Shown: positions 31,089-42,800 of the stretch, one piece after another
Layout: every line of letters starts with the position of its first letter
Numbering within the stretch: position 1 is the first letter of the stretch
Program-made: the position numbers and the translations under genes
From: Symbiodinium natans
Taxonomy: Eukaryota > Sar > Dinophyceae > Suessiales > Symbiodiniaceae
DNA: 64,000 nt
Direction of reading: 5' to 3'
NCBI GenBank assembly: GCA_905221605.1
Contig: CAJNDS010002747.1
Location: 202,179 to 266,178, forward strand
The notes under the pieces: generated by a model
The model's database searches: none
What the model was told of the DNA's origin: nothing
Seen by the model: only the letters and a program-made list of their open reading frames with translations

Positions 31089-34000
31089 AGGGCAGTTACT
31101 AGCGCCTCATAGTACGAGCACGGAAGCAAATGATAATGACAATCATCTAGACGCTGCCCAAATCCTACAAGCACGAAGAAAGGGACATACGGCAAATTTG
31201 CAGGGCCCTCACAAAACCCTTACAACAAGAAGGGACGAAGGAAGGGCACATACGACAAACCTCTAGGACCCTCACGAAACCCTTACAACACGAAGGGACG
31301 AAGGGATTGTATCTAATTTCGTATATGGTAAAATGACATACGACAAATCTCCAGGACCCTAGCAAATGACATGAACACGAAGCAGGGAGACATAAAACAA
31401 ACCTCTAGGGCAGTCACTAGCCCCTCATAATACGAGCACGGAAGCAAATCATATATGATAATCATCTAGACGCTCCCCACGCCCTACAAGCACGAAGAAA
31501 GGAGACATACGATAAATCTTCCAGGTCCAACAAAACCCTTGCAACTCAAAGGGACGAAGGGAGGGGGCACACGACATACCTCTTTAGGCCCCTACCACAT
31601 CGCAGGAACAGAAAGCGGCGGGACATACGACAAACCTCTATGACAAACACCAGCCCCTCATAATACGAGCACGGAAGCAAATGATATATGACAGTTTTCT
31701 AGAAGATCCCCAAACCCTCTAAGAAGAAAGAAAGGTGACATACGACAAACCTTCCCCCAACAAAGCAATTTCAACACGAAGGGACGAAAGGAGGGGACAT
31801 TCGACAAGTCTCTGGCCCCTACCAAATCTCAGGAACACGAAGCGTGGGGACATACGACAAATCTCCAAGGGCCCTCAGAAAAATTTTATCAGCCTTACAA
31901 CACGAAGGGACGAAGGCAGGGGACATACGACAAACCTGTAGGCCCCTACTACATCACAGGAACAAGGAAGCGGGGGGGGGGCATACGACAAACCCCTAGG
32001 GCAGTCACTAGCCCCTCACAATACGAGCACGGACTCAAGTTATATGTCAGTCGTCTAGACGCTCCCCAAACCCTACAAGTGAGAAGAAAGGGGACACACG
32101 GCAAATTTGCAGGGCTCTCACAAAAACCCTTGCAACACGAAAGGACGAAGCGAGGGAACGTATGACAAACCTCTAAGCCCCTACCAAATCACAGGACCAA
32201 GGAAACGGGGGGGACAAATGACAAACCTCTAGGACAGCCACTAGCCCCTCATAGTTTGAGCACGGAAGCAAATCATATATGACGATCATCTAGACTCTAG
32301 ACGCTCCCCCAAACCCTACAAGCTCGAAGAAAGTGGATATACGACTAGCCTCCAGGGCCCTCACAAAACCCTTACCACCCATACAACGCGAAGGGACGAA
32401 GGAAGGGGACATACGACAAACCTCTAGGGCAGTCAGTAACCCCACATAGTACGAGCACGGAAGCAAATGATGTATGGTAATCATCTCGACGCTCCTCAAA
32501 CTCTCCAAGCACGAAGAAAGGGGACACACGACAAACCTTCAAGGCCCAACAAAACCCCTACAACACGAAGGGGCGAAAGGAGGGGACATACGACAAAGCT
32601 CTAAGCCCCTACCAAATCTCAGGAACAGGAATCGGGGGGACATACGACAAACCTCTAGGGCAATCACTAGCCCCTCACAATACGAGCACGGAATCAAATT
32701 ATATGTCAGTCGTCTAGACGCTCCCCAAACCCTACAAGTGAGAAGAAAGGGGACACACGGCAAATTTGCAGGGCTCTCACAAAACCCTTGCAACACGAAA
32801 GGACGAAGCGAGGGAACGTATGACAAACCTCTAAGCCCCTACCAAATCACAGGACCAAGGAAACGGGGGGGACAAATGACAAACCTCTAGGACAGCCACT
32901 AGCCCCTCATAGTTTGAGCACGGAAGCAAATCATATATGACGATCATCTAGACTCTAGACGCTCCCCCCAAACCCTACAAGCTCGAAGAAAGTGGATATA
33001 CGACTAGCCTCCAGGGCCCTCACAAAACCCTTACCACCCATACAACGCGAAGGGACGAAGGAAGGGGACATACGACAAACCTCTAGGGCAGTCACTAACC
33101 CCACATAGTACGAGCACGGAAGCAAATGATGTATGGTAATCATCTCGACACTCCTCAATTCTCCAAGCTCGAAGAAAGGGGACACACGACAAACCTTCAA
33201 GGCCCAACAAACCCTACAACACGAAGGGGCGAAAGGAGGGGACATACGACAAAGCTCTAGGCCCCTACCAAAGCTCAGGAACAGGAATCGGGGGGACATA
33301 CGACAAACCTCTAGGGCGATCACTAGCCCCTCACAATACGAGCGCGGAATCGAATTATATATATATATATATATCAGTCGTCTAGGCTCCCCAAACCCTA
33401 CAAGCACGAAGAAAGGGGACACACGCAAATCCCACGAAGGAACGAAGGGAGAGGAATTACGACAAACCTTTAGACCCCTACCAAATCATAGGAATACGAA
33501 GCGGGGGGGCACACGAGAAATCTTTAGGGCAATCAATATCCTCATAGCGACTGCGGAAGCAAATGATATATGATAATCATCTAGACACTCCCCAAACCCT
33601 GCAAGCACGAACAAAGGGGACATACGAAAAACCTCCAGAGCGCTCACGAAACCCTTACAACACGAAGGGACGAAGGGAGGGGACAAAAGATAAACCTCTA
33701 GGCCCCTCCCAACTCACAGGAACACGAAGCAGGGGGGCATACGACAAACCTCTAGGGCAGTCAATAGCCCTCACAATACGACCACAGAAGCAAATGTCTT
33801 ATGACAATCATCTAGATGCCAAGAAAGGGGACACACGACAAACCTGTAGGCCCCTACTACATCACAGGAACAAGCGGAGGGCATACGACAAACCTCTAGG
33901 GCAGTCACTAGCCCCGCACAATACGAGCCCGGAATCAAATTACATATGTCAGTCGTCTAGACGCTCCCCAAACCCTACAAGCAAGAAGAAAAGGGACATA

Positions 34001-35455
34001 CGGCAAATTTGCCGGGCTCTCACAAAACCCTTGCAACACGAAAGGACGAAGCGAGGGAACGTATGACAAACCTCTAAGCCCCTACCAAATCACAGGACCA
34101 AGGAAACGGGGGGGACAAATGACAAACCTCTATGACAGTCACTAGCCCCTCATAGTTTGAGCACGGAAGCAAATCATATATGACGATCATCTAGACTCTA
34201 GACGCTCCCCCCCAAACCCTACAAGCTCGAAGAAAGTGGATATACGACTAGCCTCCAGGGCCCTCACAAAACCCTTACCACCCATACAACGCGAAGGGAC
34301 GAAGGAAGGGGACATACGACAAACCTCTAGGGCAGTCACTAACCGCACATAGTACGAGCACGGAAGCAAATGATGTATGGTAGTCATCTCGACGCTCCTC
34401 AAACTCTCCAAGCACGAAGAAAGGGGACACACGACAAGCCTTCAAGGCCCAACAAAACCCCTACAACACGAAGGGGCGAAAGGAGGGGACATACGACAAA
34501 GCTCTAGGCCCCTACCAAATCTCAGGAACAGGAATCGGGGGGACATACGACAAACCTCTAGGGCGATCACTAGCCCCTCACAATACGAGCGCGGAATCGA
34601 ATATATATATATATATATCAGTCGTCTAGGCTCCCCAAACCCTACAAGCACGAAGAAAGGGGACACACGCAAACATCCCACGAAGGAACGAAGGGAGAGG
34701 AATTACGACAAACCTCTAGACCCCTACCAAATCACAGGAATACGAAGCGGGGGGGCACACGAGAAATCTTTAGGGCAATCAATACCCTCATAGCGACTGC
34801 GGAAGCAAATGATATATGATAATCATGTAGACACTCCCTCAACCCTACAAGCACGAACAAAGGGGACATATGAAAAACCTCCAGAGCGCTCACGAAACCC
34901 TTACAATACGAAGGGACGAAGGGAGGGGACAAAAGATAAACCTTTAGGCCGCTCCCAACTCACAGGAACACGAAGCAGGGGGGCATACGACAAACCTCTA
35001 GGGCGGTCAATAGCCCTCATAATACGACCACGGAAGCAAATGACTTATGATGACAATCATCTAGACGCCAAGAAAGGGGACATACGACAAACCTCCAAGG
35101 CCGAATGCAACCCTCACAACACGAAGGGACGAAGGGAGGGGACATATGACAAGCCTCTGGCCCCTACCAAATCTCAGGAACACGAAGCGGGGGAATATAC
35201 AACAAACCTCTAGGGCAGCCACTAGCCCCTCATAGTACGAGCGCGGAAGGAATGATTTTTGACAATTATCTAGACACTCCCCAAACCCTACAAGCACGAA
35301 GAAATCGGACATGCGACAAACCTCCGGGGCCCTCACAAAACCCTTACAACACGAACGAAGAAAACAACTCATACAAACCTCTGGGCCCCTACCAAATCAC
35401 AACAACACGAAGCGGGGGGACATACGACTAACCTCTAGGGCAGTCACTAACCCCT
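31089..35455 (+). repeat. Minisatellite array, forward part with higher-order repeats
   Basis: The same family as 30180-31088 in the other orientation. Landmarks are GGGCAGTCACTAGCCCCTCA, ACGAGCACGGAAGCAAATGA, TAATCATCTAGACGCTCCCC and ACACGAAGGGACGAAGG. Basic units are about 200-245 bp. A ~1.25-kb higher-order block repeats (32702 onward against 33955 onward), and a nested ~660-bp step is seen between 32041 and 32702. Short TA tracts (33356, 34602) are carried along inside duplicated blocks. Confidence 0.85.
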
Positions 35456-35459
35456 CAAG

Positions 35460-35647
35460 ATGGGGGGTGAAAGGGATTATGGGAGATGATGGGGAATGAT
35501 GATGGGGGATGATGGGGGATGATGCGGGATGATGGGAGATGATGGGGGATGATGGGGAATGATGGGGGATGACGCGGGATGAGAGACATGATGGGGCATG
35601 ATAGGGGCTGATCGGGGACGATGATGGGGGCCTGATGGGGGATGATG
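35460..35647 (+). repeat. GATGATGGGG satellite
   Basis: Irregular GATGATGGGGGAT units. The block continues into the left arm of the foldback element (35648 onward), and its reverse complement forms the end of the right arm (to 37022). Confidence 0.9.
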
Positions 35648-37022
35648 GTGGATGATGGGGGGGTGAAAGGGATTATGAGAGATGACGGGGAATGATGATG
35701 GGAGATGATGGGGGATGATTGGGGGATGATGGGGCATGATGGGGGATGAGAGAAACGATGGGAGATGATGCGGGGTGATGTGGGATGGGCAATGAGCGGG
35801 TATGTCTGAAATCCTGGAAAAGACAAATCCCGGGGTTTGATTTTAAAGGGTTTTAATTCTTTTTCGGCATCTTAACTTTTTATGAACTCCTTACACAATG
35901 GCTACGGCTCAAGTGCCATACTGGTTACGAGGCCCAAAAGGGCACAGCCTGTGTACAGTTCAGCAGAAAGAGGGAGTTTGTATTGCCATGGCAGATCCGA
36001 AACAAAAGCTGGTATCCGTGTTGGGCTACGCGCAGCGGCATGCGAAGAAAATGGGACTCACAGGTGTTAGACAATGCATCAACTCTGCCTTGACAACGGT
36101 TTTGACGATGGACTCTTCAACCACTCCACAGATCAACTGTAGCATGGTCGTCGACTTGAACCATGCTTTGCCGGATATGCGAATGGGGTGCTCTGGAATT
36201 CCTTCCGACCAAGGTGCGTGCAGAGCTGCGGCATGTCAGACAGACTTCGAGATGATAACGCGAGCACAGTGTGAGTCCCTTGTGATGGACATTCGGGCCC
36301 AATATGCTGTTGTCTTGGAGCAGGCCAAGACTCAAATCAAGAATCACGTGGCTACCATTCAACAGCTTGACTCGGAGCTTGAGGCTGCAAGAAATGAGGT
36401 GAGGACGCGTCTTGAAGCCATTGAGTCGAAAGTGCTTCCAGTGCCGGCGACTTCACCTACCTTTCCGCGAGCCCTGGCGCATGGGGACTGTGAAAGTAAA
36501 CGGTGCCGGGTTGGTGACTCTCGGTACTGCTCTCTCGGTCCTTGCTCAGCGAACTCTAGTGCATCCGCTTCTCGCGCTAGCAGTTTCGCTGAGAGAGTTG
36601 CTGCCAAGACAGAGCGTCGAAAAGCTAGATTTTTGTCTGCACAAGATGGTTTCAGTTAGTGCTGTCAGCTCGGAGAGCGATAGCCTGATCCAGGCGAGGA
36701 CTCACGCAAGCCTGCTGCAAAAGGGTAATATCCTTGAAACCCTTAACAAAAATCAAATACCGGATTTGATGGTGTAAGGAGTTCATAAAAAGTTAAGGTG
36801 CCGAAAAAGAATTAAAACCCTTTAAAATCAAACCCCGGGATTTGTCTTTTCCAGGATTTCAGACATACCCGCTCATTGCCCATCCCACATCACCCCGCAT
36901 CATCTCCCATCGTTTCTCTCATCCCCCATCATGCCCCATCATCCCCCAATCATCCCCCATCATCTCCCATCATCATTCCCCGTCATCTCTCATAATCCCT
37001 TTCACCCCCCCCATCATCCACC
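35648..37022. mobile_element. Foldback element with long terminal inverted repeats
   Basis: The left arm 35648-35893 and right arm 36774-37022 are near-perfect reverse complements over about 245 bp. The outer ~140 bp are GATGGGG satellite. The inner ~105 bp run from GGGCAATGAGCGGGTATGTC to TTATGAACTCCTTACAC. The ~880-bp body between them holds one main ORF. The structure is that of a foldback or long-TIR DNA transposon. No DDE, Tc1 or hAT catalytic signature was recognised in the ORF, so it may be non-autonomous or of an unfamiliar type. Confidence 0.7.
35898..36659 (+). CDS. ORF inside the foldback element, coiled-coil protein
   Basis: 253 codons, ATG at 35898, four bases inside the left inverted arm. 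The N-terminal ~60 residues are basic and Gln-rich (YWLRGPKGHSL, then YAQRHAKKMGL). The middle has scattered Cys. Residues about 118-176 form a predicted helical or coiled-coil segment (MDIRAQYAVVLEQAKTQI, then TIQQLDSELEAARNEVRTR). The C-terminus is Ser/Arg/Ala-rich. It is unlike the surrounding satellites in composition and fills most of the element body, so it is likely the element's own gene. No known transposase motif is recognised. Function unknown. Confidence 0.5.
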   Translation: MATAQVPYWLRGPKGHSLCTVQQKEGVCIAMADPKQKLVSVLGYAQRHAKKMGLTGVRQCINSALTTVLTMDSSTTPQINCSMVVDLNHALPDMRMGCSGIPSDQGACRAAACQTDFEMITRAQCESLVMDIRAQYAVVLEQAKTQIKNHVATIQQLDSELEAARNEVRTRLEAIESKVLPVPATSPTFPRALAHGDCESKRCRVGDSRYCSLGPCSANSSASASRASSFAERVAAKTERRKARFLSAQDGFS

Positions 37023-37104
37023 CTAAACCCTAAACCCTAAACCCTAAACCCTAAACCCTAAACCCTCAACCCTAAACCCAACCCTAAACCCTAAACCCTA
37101 AACC
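37021..37104 (+). repeat. Interstitial telomeric array (CCCTAAA)n
   Basis: About ten CCCTAAA units, some degenerate (CCCTCAA, CCCAA), between the foldback element and the 310-bp satellite. Confidence 0.95.
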
Positions 37105-37109
37105 GAACC

Positions 37110-39665
37110 CCGGGATTTAGTTCTTTAAGGATTTCAATGATTTTTTGGGCATTTTAAATTTCATGAAATCCTTGAAAAATTAAATCCCGGGATTTAGTTT
37201 TTCAAGGATTTCAAGGATTTCATAAACTTGAAATACCGGAGCTCCTGCAAAAGCAAACGCCCCCCTCCCCACTCAGAGTACGGGAAGACCACGCGGATTT
37301 TAAAATTTATGAAATCCTTGAAATCCTTGAAAAACCAAATCCCGGGATTTGATTTTTCCAAGGATTTCATAAAATTTATAATGCCCCAAAAAAGCCTTGA
37401 AATCCTTAAAATATTAAATCCCGGGATTTGATTTTTTAAGGATTTCAAGGATTTTTCGGGCATTTTAAATTTTATGAAATCCTTGAAAAATTAAATCCCG
37501 GGATTTGATTTTTCAAGGATTTCAAGGACTTCATAAAATTTAAATACCGGAACTCCTGCAAAAGCAAACCCCCCCCCTCCCCTCTCAGAGTACGGGAAGA
37601 CCACGCGGATTTTAAAATTTATGAAATCCTTGAAATCCTTGAAAAATTAAATCCCGGGATTTGATTTTTCAAGGATTTCATGAAATTTAAAATGCCCAAA
37701 AAATCCTTGAAATCCTTAAAAGAATCAAATCCCGGGATTTAATATTTTAAGGATTTCAAGGATTTTTTGGGCATTTTAAATTTTATGAAAACCTTGAAAA
37801 ATCAAATCCCGGGATTTGATTTTTCAAGGATTTCAAGGATTTCATAAAATTTAAATACCGGAACTCCTGCAAAAGCAAACCCCCCCCTCCCCACTCAGAG
37901 TACGGGAAGACCACGCGGATTTTAAAATTTATGAAATCCTTGAAATCCTTGAAAAACCAAATCCCGGGATGTGATTTTTCAAGGATTTCATAAAATTTAA
38001 AATGCCCAAAAAATCCTTGAAATCCTTAAAATAATAAATCCCGGGATTTGATTTTTTAAGGATTTCAAGGATTTTTTGGGCATTTTAAATTTCATGAAAT
38101 CCTTGAAAAATCAAATCCCGGGATTTAATTTTTCAAGGATTTCAAGGATTTCATAAAATTTAAATACCGGAACTCCTGCAAAAGCACACCCCCCCTCCCC
38201 ACTCAGAGTACGGGAAGACCACGCGGATTTTAAAATTTATGAAATCCTTGAAATCCTTGAAAAATCAAATCCCGGGATTTGATTTTTCAAGGATTTCATA
38301 AAATTTAAAATGCCCAAAAAATCCTTGAAATCCTTAAAATATTAAATCCCGGGATTTGATTTTTTAAGGATTTCAAGGATTTTTTGGGAATTTTAAATTT
38401 CATGAAATCCTTGAAAAATCAAATCCCGGGATTTAATTTTTCAAGGATTTCAAGGATTTCATAAAATTTAAATACCGGAACTCCTGCAAAAGCACACCCC
38501 CCCCTCCCCACTCAGAGTACGGGAAGACCACGCGGATTTTAAAATTTATGAAATCCTTGAAATCCTTGAAAAATCAAATCCCGGGATTTAATTTTTCAAG
38601 GGTTTCATAAAATTTAAAATGCCCAAAAAATCCTTGAAATCCTTAAAATATTAAATCCCGGGATTTGATTTTTTTAAGGATTTCAAGGGTTTTTTGGGCA
38701 TTTTAAATTTTATGAAATCCTTGAAAAATTAAATCCCGGGATTTGATTTTTCAAGGATTTCAAGGACTTCATAAAATTTAAATACCGGAACTCCTGCACA
38801 AGCAAACCCCCCCCCTCCCCTCTCAGAGTACGGGAAGACCACGCGGATTTTAAAATTTATGAAATCCTTGAAATCCTTGAAAAATTAAATCCCGGGATTT
38901 GATTTTTCAAGGATTTCATGAAATTTAAAATGCCCATAAAATCCTTGAAATCCTAAAAGAATCAAATCCCGGGATTTAATATTTTAAGGATTTCAAGGAT
39001 TTTTTGGGCATTTTAAATTTTATGAAATCCTTGAAAAATTAAATCCCGGGATTTGATTTTTCAAGGATTTCAAGGATTTCATAAAATTTAAATACCGGAA
39101 CTCCTGCAAAAGCAAACCCCCCCCTCCCCACTCAGAGTACGGGAAGACCACGCGGATTTTAAAATTTATGAAATCCTTGAAATCCTTGAAAAACCAAATC
39201 CCGGGATTTAATTTGTCAAGGATTTCAGAAAATTTAAAATGCCCAAAAAATCCTTGAAATCCTTAAAATATTAAATCCCGGGATTTGATTTTTTAAGGAT
39301 TTCAAGGATTTTTCGGGCATTTTAAATTTCATGAAATCCTTGAAAAATCAAATCCCGGGATTTAATTTTTCAAGGATTTCAAGGATTTCATAAAATTTAA
39401 ATACCGGAACTCCTGCAAAAGCAAACCCCCCCTCCCCACTCAGAGTACGGGAAGACCACGCGGATTTTAAAATTTATGAAATCCTTGAAATCCTTGAAAA
39501 ATCAAATCCCGGGATTTAATTTTTCAAGGATTTCATAAAATTTAAAATGCCCAAAAAATCCTTGAAATCCTTAAAATATTAAATCCCGGGATTTGATTTT
39601 TTTAAGGATTTCAAGGATTTTTTGGGCATTTTAAATTTCATGAAATCCTTGAAAAATCAAATCTA
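37110..39665 (+). repeat. ~310-bp satellite, eight units
   Basis: The landmark CTCCTGCAAAAGC occurs at 37242, 37553, 37864, 38173, 38481, 38791 (variant), 39101 and 39410, giving a period of 308-311 bp. Each unit holds several copies of AAATCCCGGGATTTGATTTT and TCAAGGATTTCAAGGATTT in both orientations, so each unit is itself a set of nested hairpins. It also holds a C-run plus CTCAGAGTACGGGAAGACC single-copy segment. Confidence 0.95.
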
Positions 39666-39688
39666 GGGATTTCCCCGGCGGCAAAAGA

Positions 39689-39715
39689 GGCGTGCCAAAT
39701 AGACCCTAAAGGTCC
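39689..39715 (-). repeat. Right terminal inverted repeat of element B
   Basis: It reads GGCGTGCCAAATAGACCC followed by TAAAGGTCC. It is identical to the reverse complement of 29953-29979 and is followed by TACGTACTTAGGGGTTTAGG. Confidence 0.9.
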
Positions 39716-39851
39716 TACGTACTTAGGGGTTTAGGGTCCCGACATCTACATGAGAGACCCTTTGAGCTCCAAAAGGCCACGAGCTTCCAGCAGAAAGCAT
39801 GTCATAGAGCACAGCGTTCACAACTGCCTCTCTTTTTGGGCATTTGCTGCC

Positions 39852-42800
39852 ATGGCTTTGGGGCTGCCGTGCAAGTTGGTCTTCTTGCTTCTCCTGCCTC
39901 GGGGAGTGGACGCATCGGAGACGTGGGAGCAAATAACCCCTACTGGCACTCCGCCAAGTGCTCGAAAGGGCCATGCAGCTGCCTGGAACGCCAACGAAAG
40001 CCGGATGTTTGTCTTCGGAGGCGCCCAGTCGAGGGTGTGAGTTCTTGTGGGGTGGTTTTGGCTTAACAGTAACCCTGCGGTGACTCCGGGCACATGTCGT
40101 GAACCCTCGTGAACCCTCATGAGGCTATCAGAGCGGCAGTTACTTGAACGACCTTTACTACTTCGACAGCCGGGAAATATCCTGGCAGCAGCTGAACCCA
40201 GCAACACCTCCCGACGGGCGCGATCTGGCCTCAGCAGCTTGGAATCCATGTGAGGGCTTGATATACCTCTTCGGAGGAAGGACGGCAAGCAGTCCCTTGA
40301 GTGACCTGTGGTATTATGGCATCCAAGAGAACTCATGGCAGCAGCTCTCTCCGGATGGCTCCGTGCCCGCCCGATACTACCACACGGCTGTTTGGAGCAT
40401 CCAGCTTTCCTGCCTCTATGTCTTCGGCGGCGTTGGTGCTTCCGGGGCGCTCGGAGACCTCCACTACTACAGCAGCGTGAACAACACCTGGGAGGAGGTC
40501 CTCCCCAGCGGTAGCCCCCCGGGCGCACGTTTTGCGCACGCCGCAGCCTGGGACGACGACCTCCGCAGAATGTATGTCTTTGGCGGCGACGATGGCATCG
40601 GCACCAAGCTGAACGATCTGCACCTTCTTCTGCAAAGCGTTTTTTTTTTGAGTGTCTAGGCGGTTTTCCGAGCATCGCCTCGGGCGGCGCCATAAATGGG
40701 TGGGTGTACCCCGGTTGGTTCTTGTGCAGTGGAGAAGCGACCGGGCAATGAAGTCAGGTACTTGTTTGCAGCGGCAGGAAGCCTGTGGTCCTTGCTCTCC
40801 CCAAGCGGCTCTGTGCCGAGTGCTCGCAGCAGCATGCCAGCGGTGTGGTCCCCGATCGAGAGCCGGATGTACGTTTTCGGAGGAAGCGACGGCACCCGCT
40901 TTGATGACTTGCATTACTACGACGCGGACGCAAACAACTGGCAGCCGATCACACTCCCATCTCCAGAGGCACGGATTGACCATACTGCTGTTTGGAGTGG
41001 CGTGGAAAGCCGGATGTATGTCTTCGGTGGACAGTCAGACAGTGGCGAGCTGAACGACTTGCAGGCGTTCAACAGCAGTGCTAGTGCGGATACCAGCATT
41101 CCCATTTGCACCTCCACCACAACCACGTTGACCGTCACCAGCACCGCAAGCAGCACCACAAGCACCAGCGCAACCATCACCGCGAGTAGCACCGCAAGCA
41201 CCACTGCAACCAGCGCAAGCACCACCACAAGCACCGCCACAAGCACCACGGCAAGCGCCACCTCAAGCACCACTAAAAGCACCACCTCAAGCACAACTAC
41301 AAGCACCACTGCAAGCACCACTGCAAGCACCACTGCAAGCACCACCGCAAGCAGCAGTGCAACCAGCACTGCAACGATCACCACAAGCACCGGCACAGGC
41401 AGCACCTCTGCCAGCACCTGGACAAGCTCGGGCGTCGTACCAACAAGCTCCACCACCTTGAGCTCGATCTCCCACAGCACGTCCAGCACCACGACACTGT
41501 CCTCCACTTCGTCTCGGACCTCATCAGAAACAACCGAGACAAGCACGAGCTCCACCGGCTCCAAGACGACGATGACAACGTCGACGGTCACGAGCACCAG
41601 CAGCACTTCCGGCTCCACGTCTTCCACACGCTCAAGCTCCACCCACACCGAAACGACCGTGACCGGAACCTCGACCCTTTCCTTGACAGGAACAAGCACG
41701 AGTTCCTAGGTAGGCCCTTGGGATGTTTTACATTTTCCCTGAATTTGGGGGCCTATTTCAGGAATATTTTTCAGAGGGTCTTCGGGGCCATCCTAGGTGA
41801 GAGCAGCACCAGCACCACCTTCTCCACCTCCTCCACTTCAAGCTCCACCAGCACCTCACACACGGCCACAAGCACGTCTTCAAGAGGCATCAAGAAGCCC
41901 CTGCCTCAGCTCGTCGAGGAGCTGCAGTCCGAAGCTGCAAACTTGGCGCAGGAGCTCCTGGCCAACCTCGACAGCAACGAAAGCGAACTTGCGGTCACGA
42001 CGCCGCAAGGCCCGGTCACGGCCGTCAGGCTGCCAGACACCACGGAGGAGGCCTCGCTCGTGCACGTGGTGGTGCAGGAAAGCCCTGCTCAAGTACTCTT
42101 CTCTCCCGCGTCCGTCGGCTTGTCTACCCTGTCGCAGAGCTCGGAGAACACGACTTTGACCTTGGTGGTGTCCTCCTTGTCTGGGAATGCCAGCAGACTC
42201 CTTCTGGGGCGTGGGACGGAGGTCGACCTGGCACCCTCGACAGAGCCGGCAGCGGGCGCGGGAGGCGCGGCGCCAGTGACGCGTTTGGTCGCCGACGCCG
42301 TGGACGCCTCCCTCCTCGAAACCGTCGGCGCAAGGACCAGATCCCTCTCCATCGAGGGCACGCTCTCACCGAGCCTTGGCGGGGGGTTTCTCAAATGAGG
42401 GGCTGCCTTATTGGGGTCCTTCCTATAATGAGGGAGAGTTGCTATTTTGGGGGGGTCTATCTTAGGGGGTCCCCTCTAGGGGATGACAGGCCATCAATCT
42501 CATGACGCCTTAACTCTGTCCAAGAGTCTGTCCATGAAGGGCACCCATTGAAAAGGTTCCGCGCCTGTTCGGTCACACGCGTGTACAAGTATTGCCTTTC
42601 GGTTGATCATATTCTTGTTCACTTGTTCACGAGGACACATGAACAATAGATTGGGACCATGAGGGGAGACCCCTCATGTTTCTCCAGGATGAGCCGTGTG
42701 TTTCCTCAAAAACTCCCAGCCTCGAGGGTATGAGTATTGAGGTCTTGGTGGTTCATTAGCAGGAGAGGTCGGAAGCGGCAGCTGTGAGAGACGAGAAGCC

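Larger units (their letters stand above)
29953..39715. mobile_element. Element B: 9.8-kb satellite-filled TIR element
   Basis: It is bounded by a perfect 27-bp inverted repeat, 29953-29979 against 39689-39715, with the core AGGGTCTATTTGGCACGCC. The match continues imperfectly inward (CTTT). The interior is a TAG-type trinucleotide repeat, a ~5.3-kb minisatellite array with one orientation switch, a GATGGGG satellite, a foldback element with a 253-codon ORF, and an array of eight ~310-bp units. The outer flanks are TTTAGGGG-type repeat on the left and a short TTAGGGGTTTAGGG on the right, so the target was probably a telomere-like tract. A clear target-site duplication is not visible. The shared core and architecture link it to element A. 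Confidence 0.65.

Noticed and set aside
40917-41699. 260-codon Val/Leu-rich minus-strand frame
   Set aside because: It is the antisense of the Ser/Thr-rich stalk of the Kelch gene, where ACC and AGC codons read as GGT/GCT and GTG.
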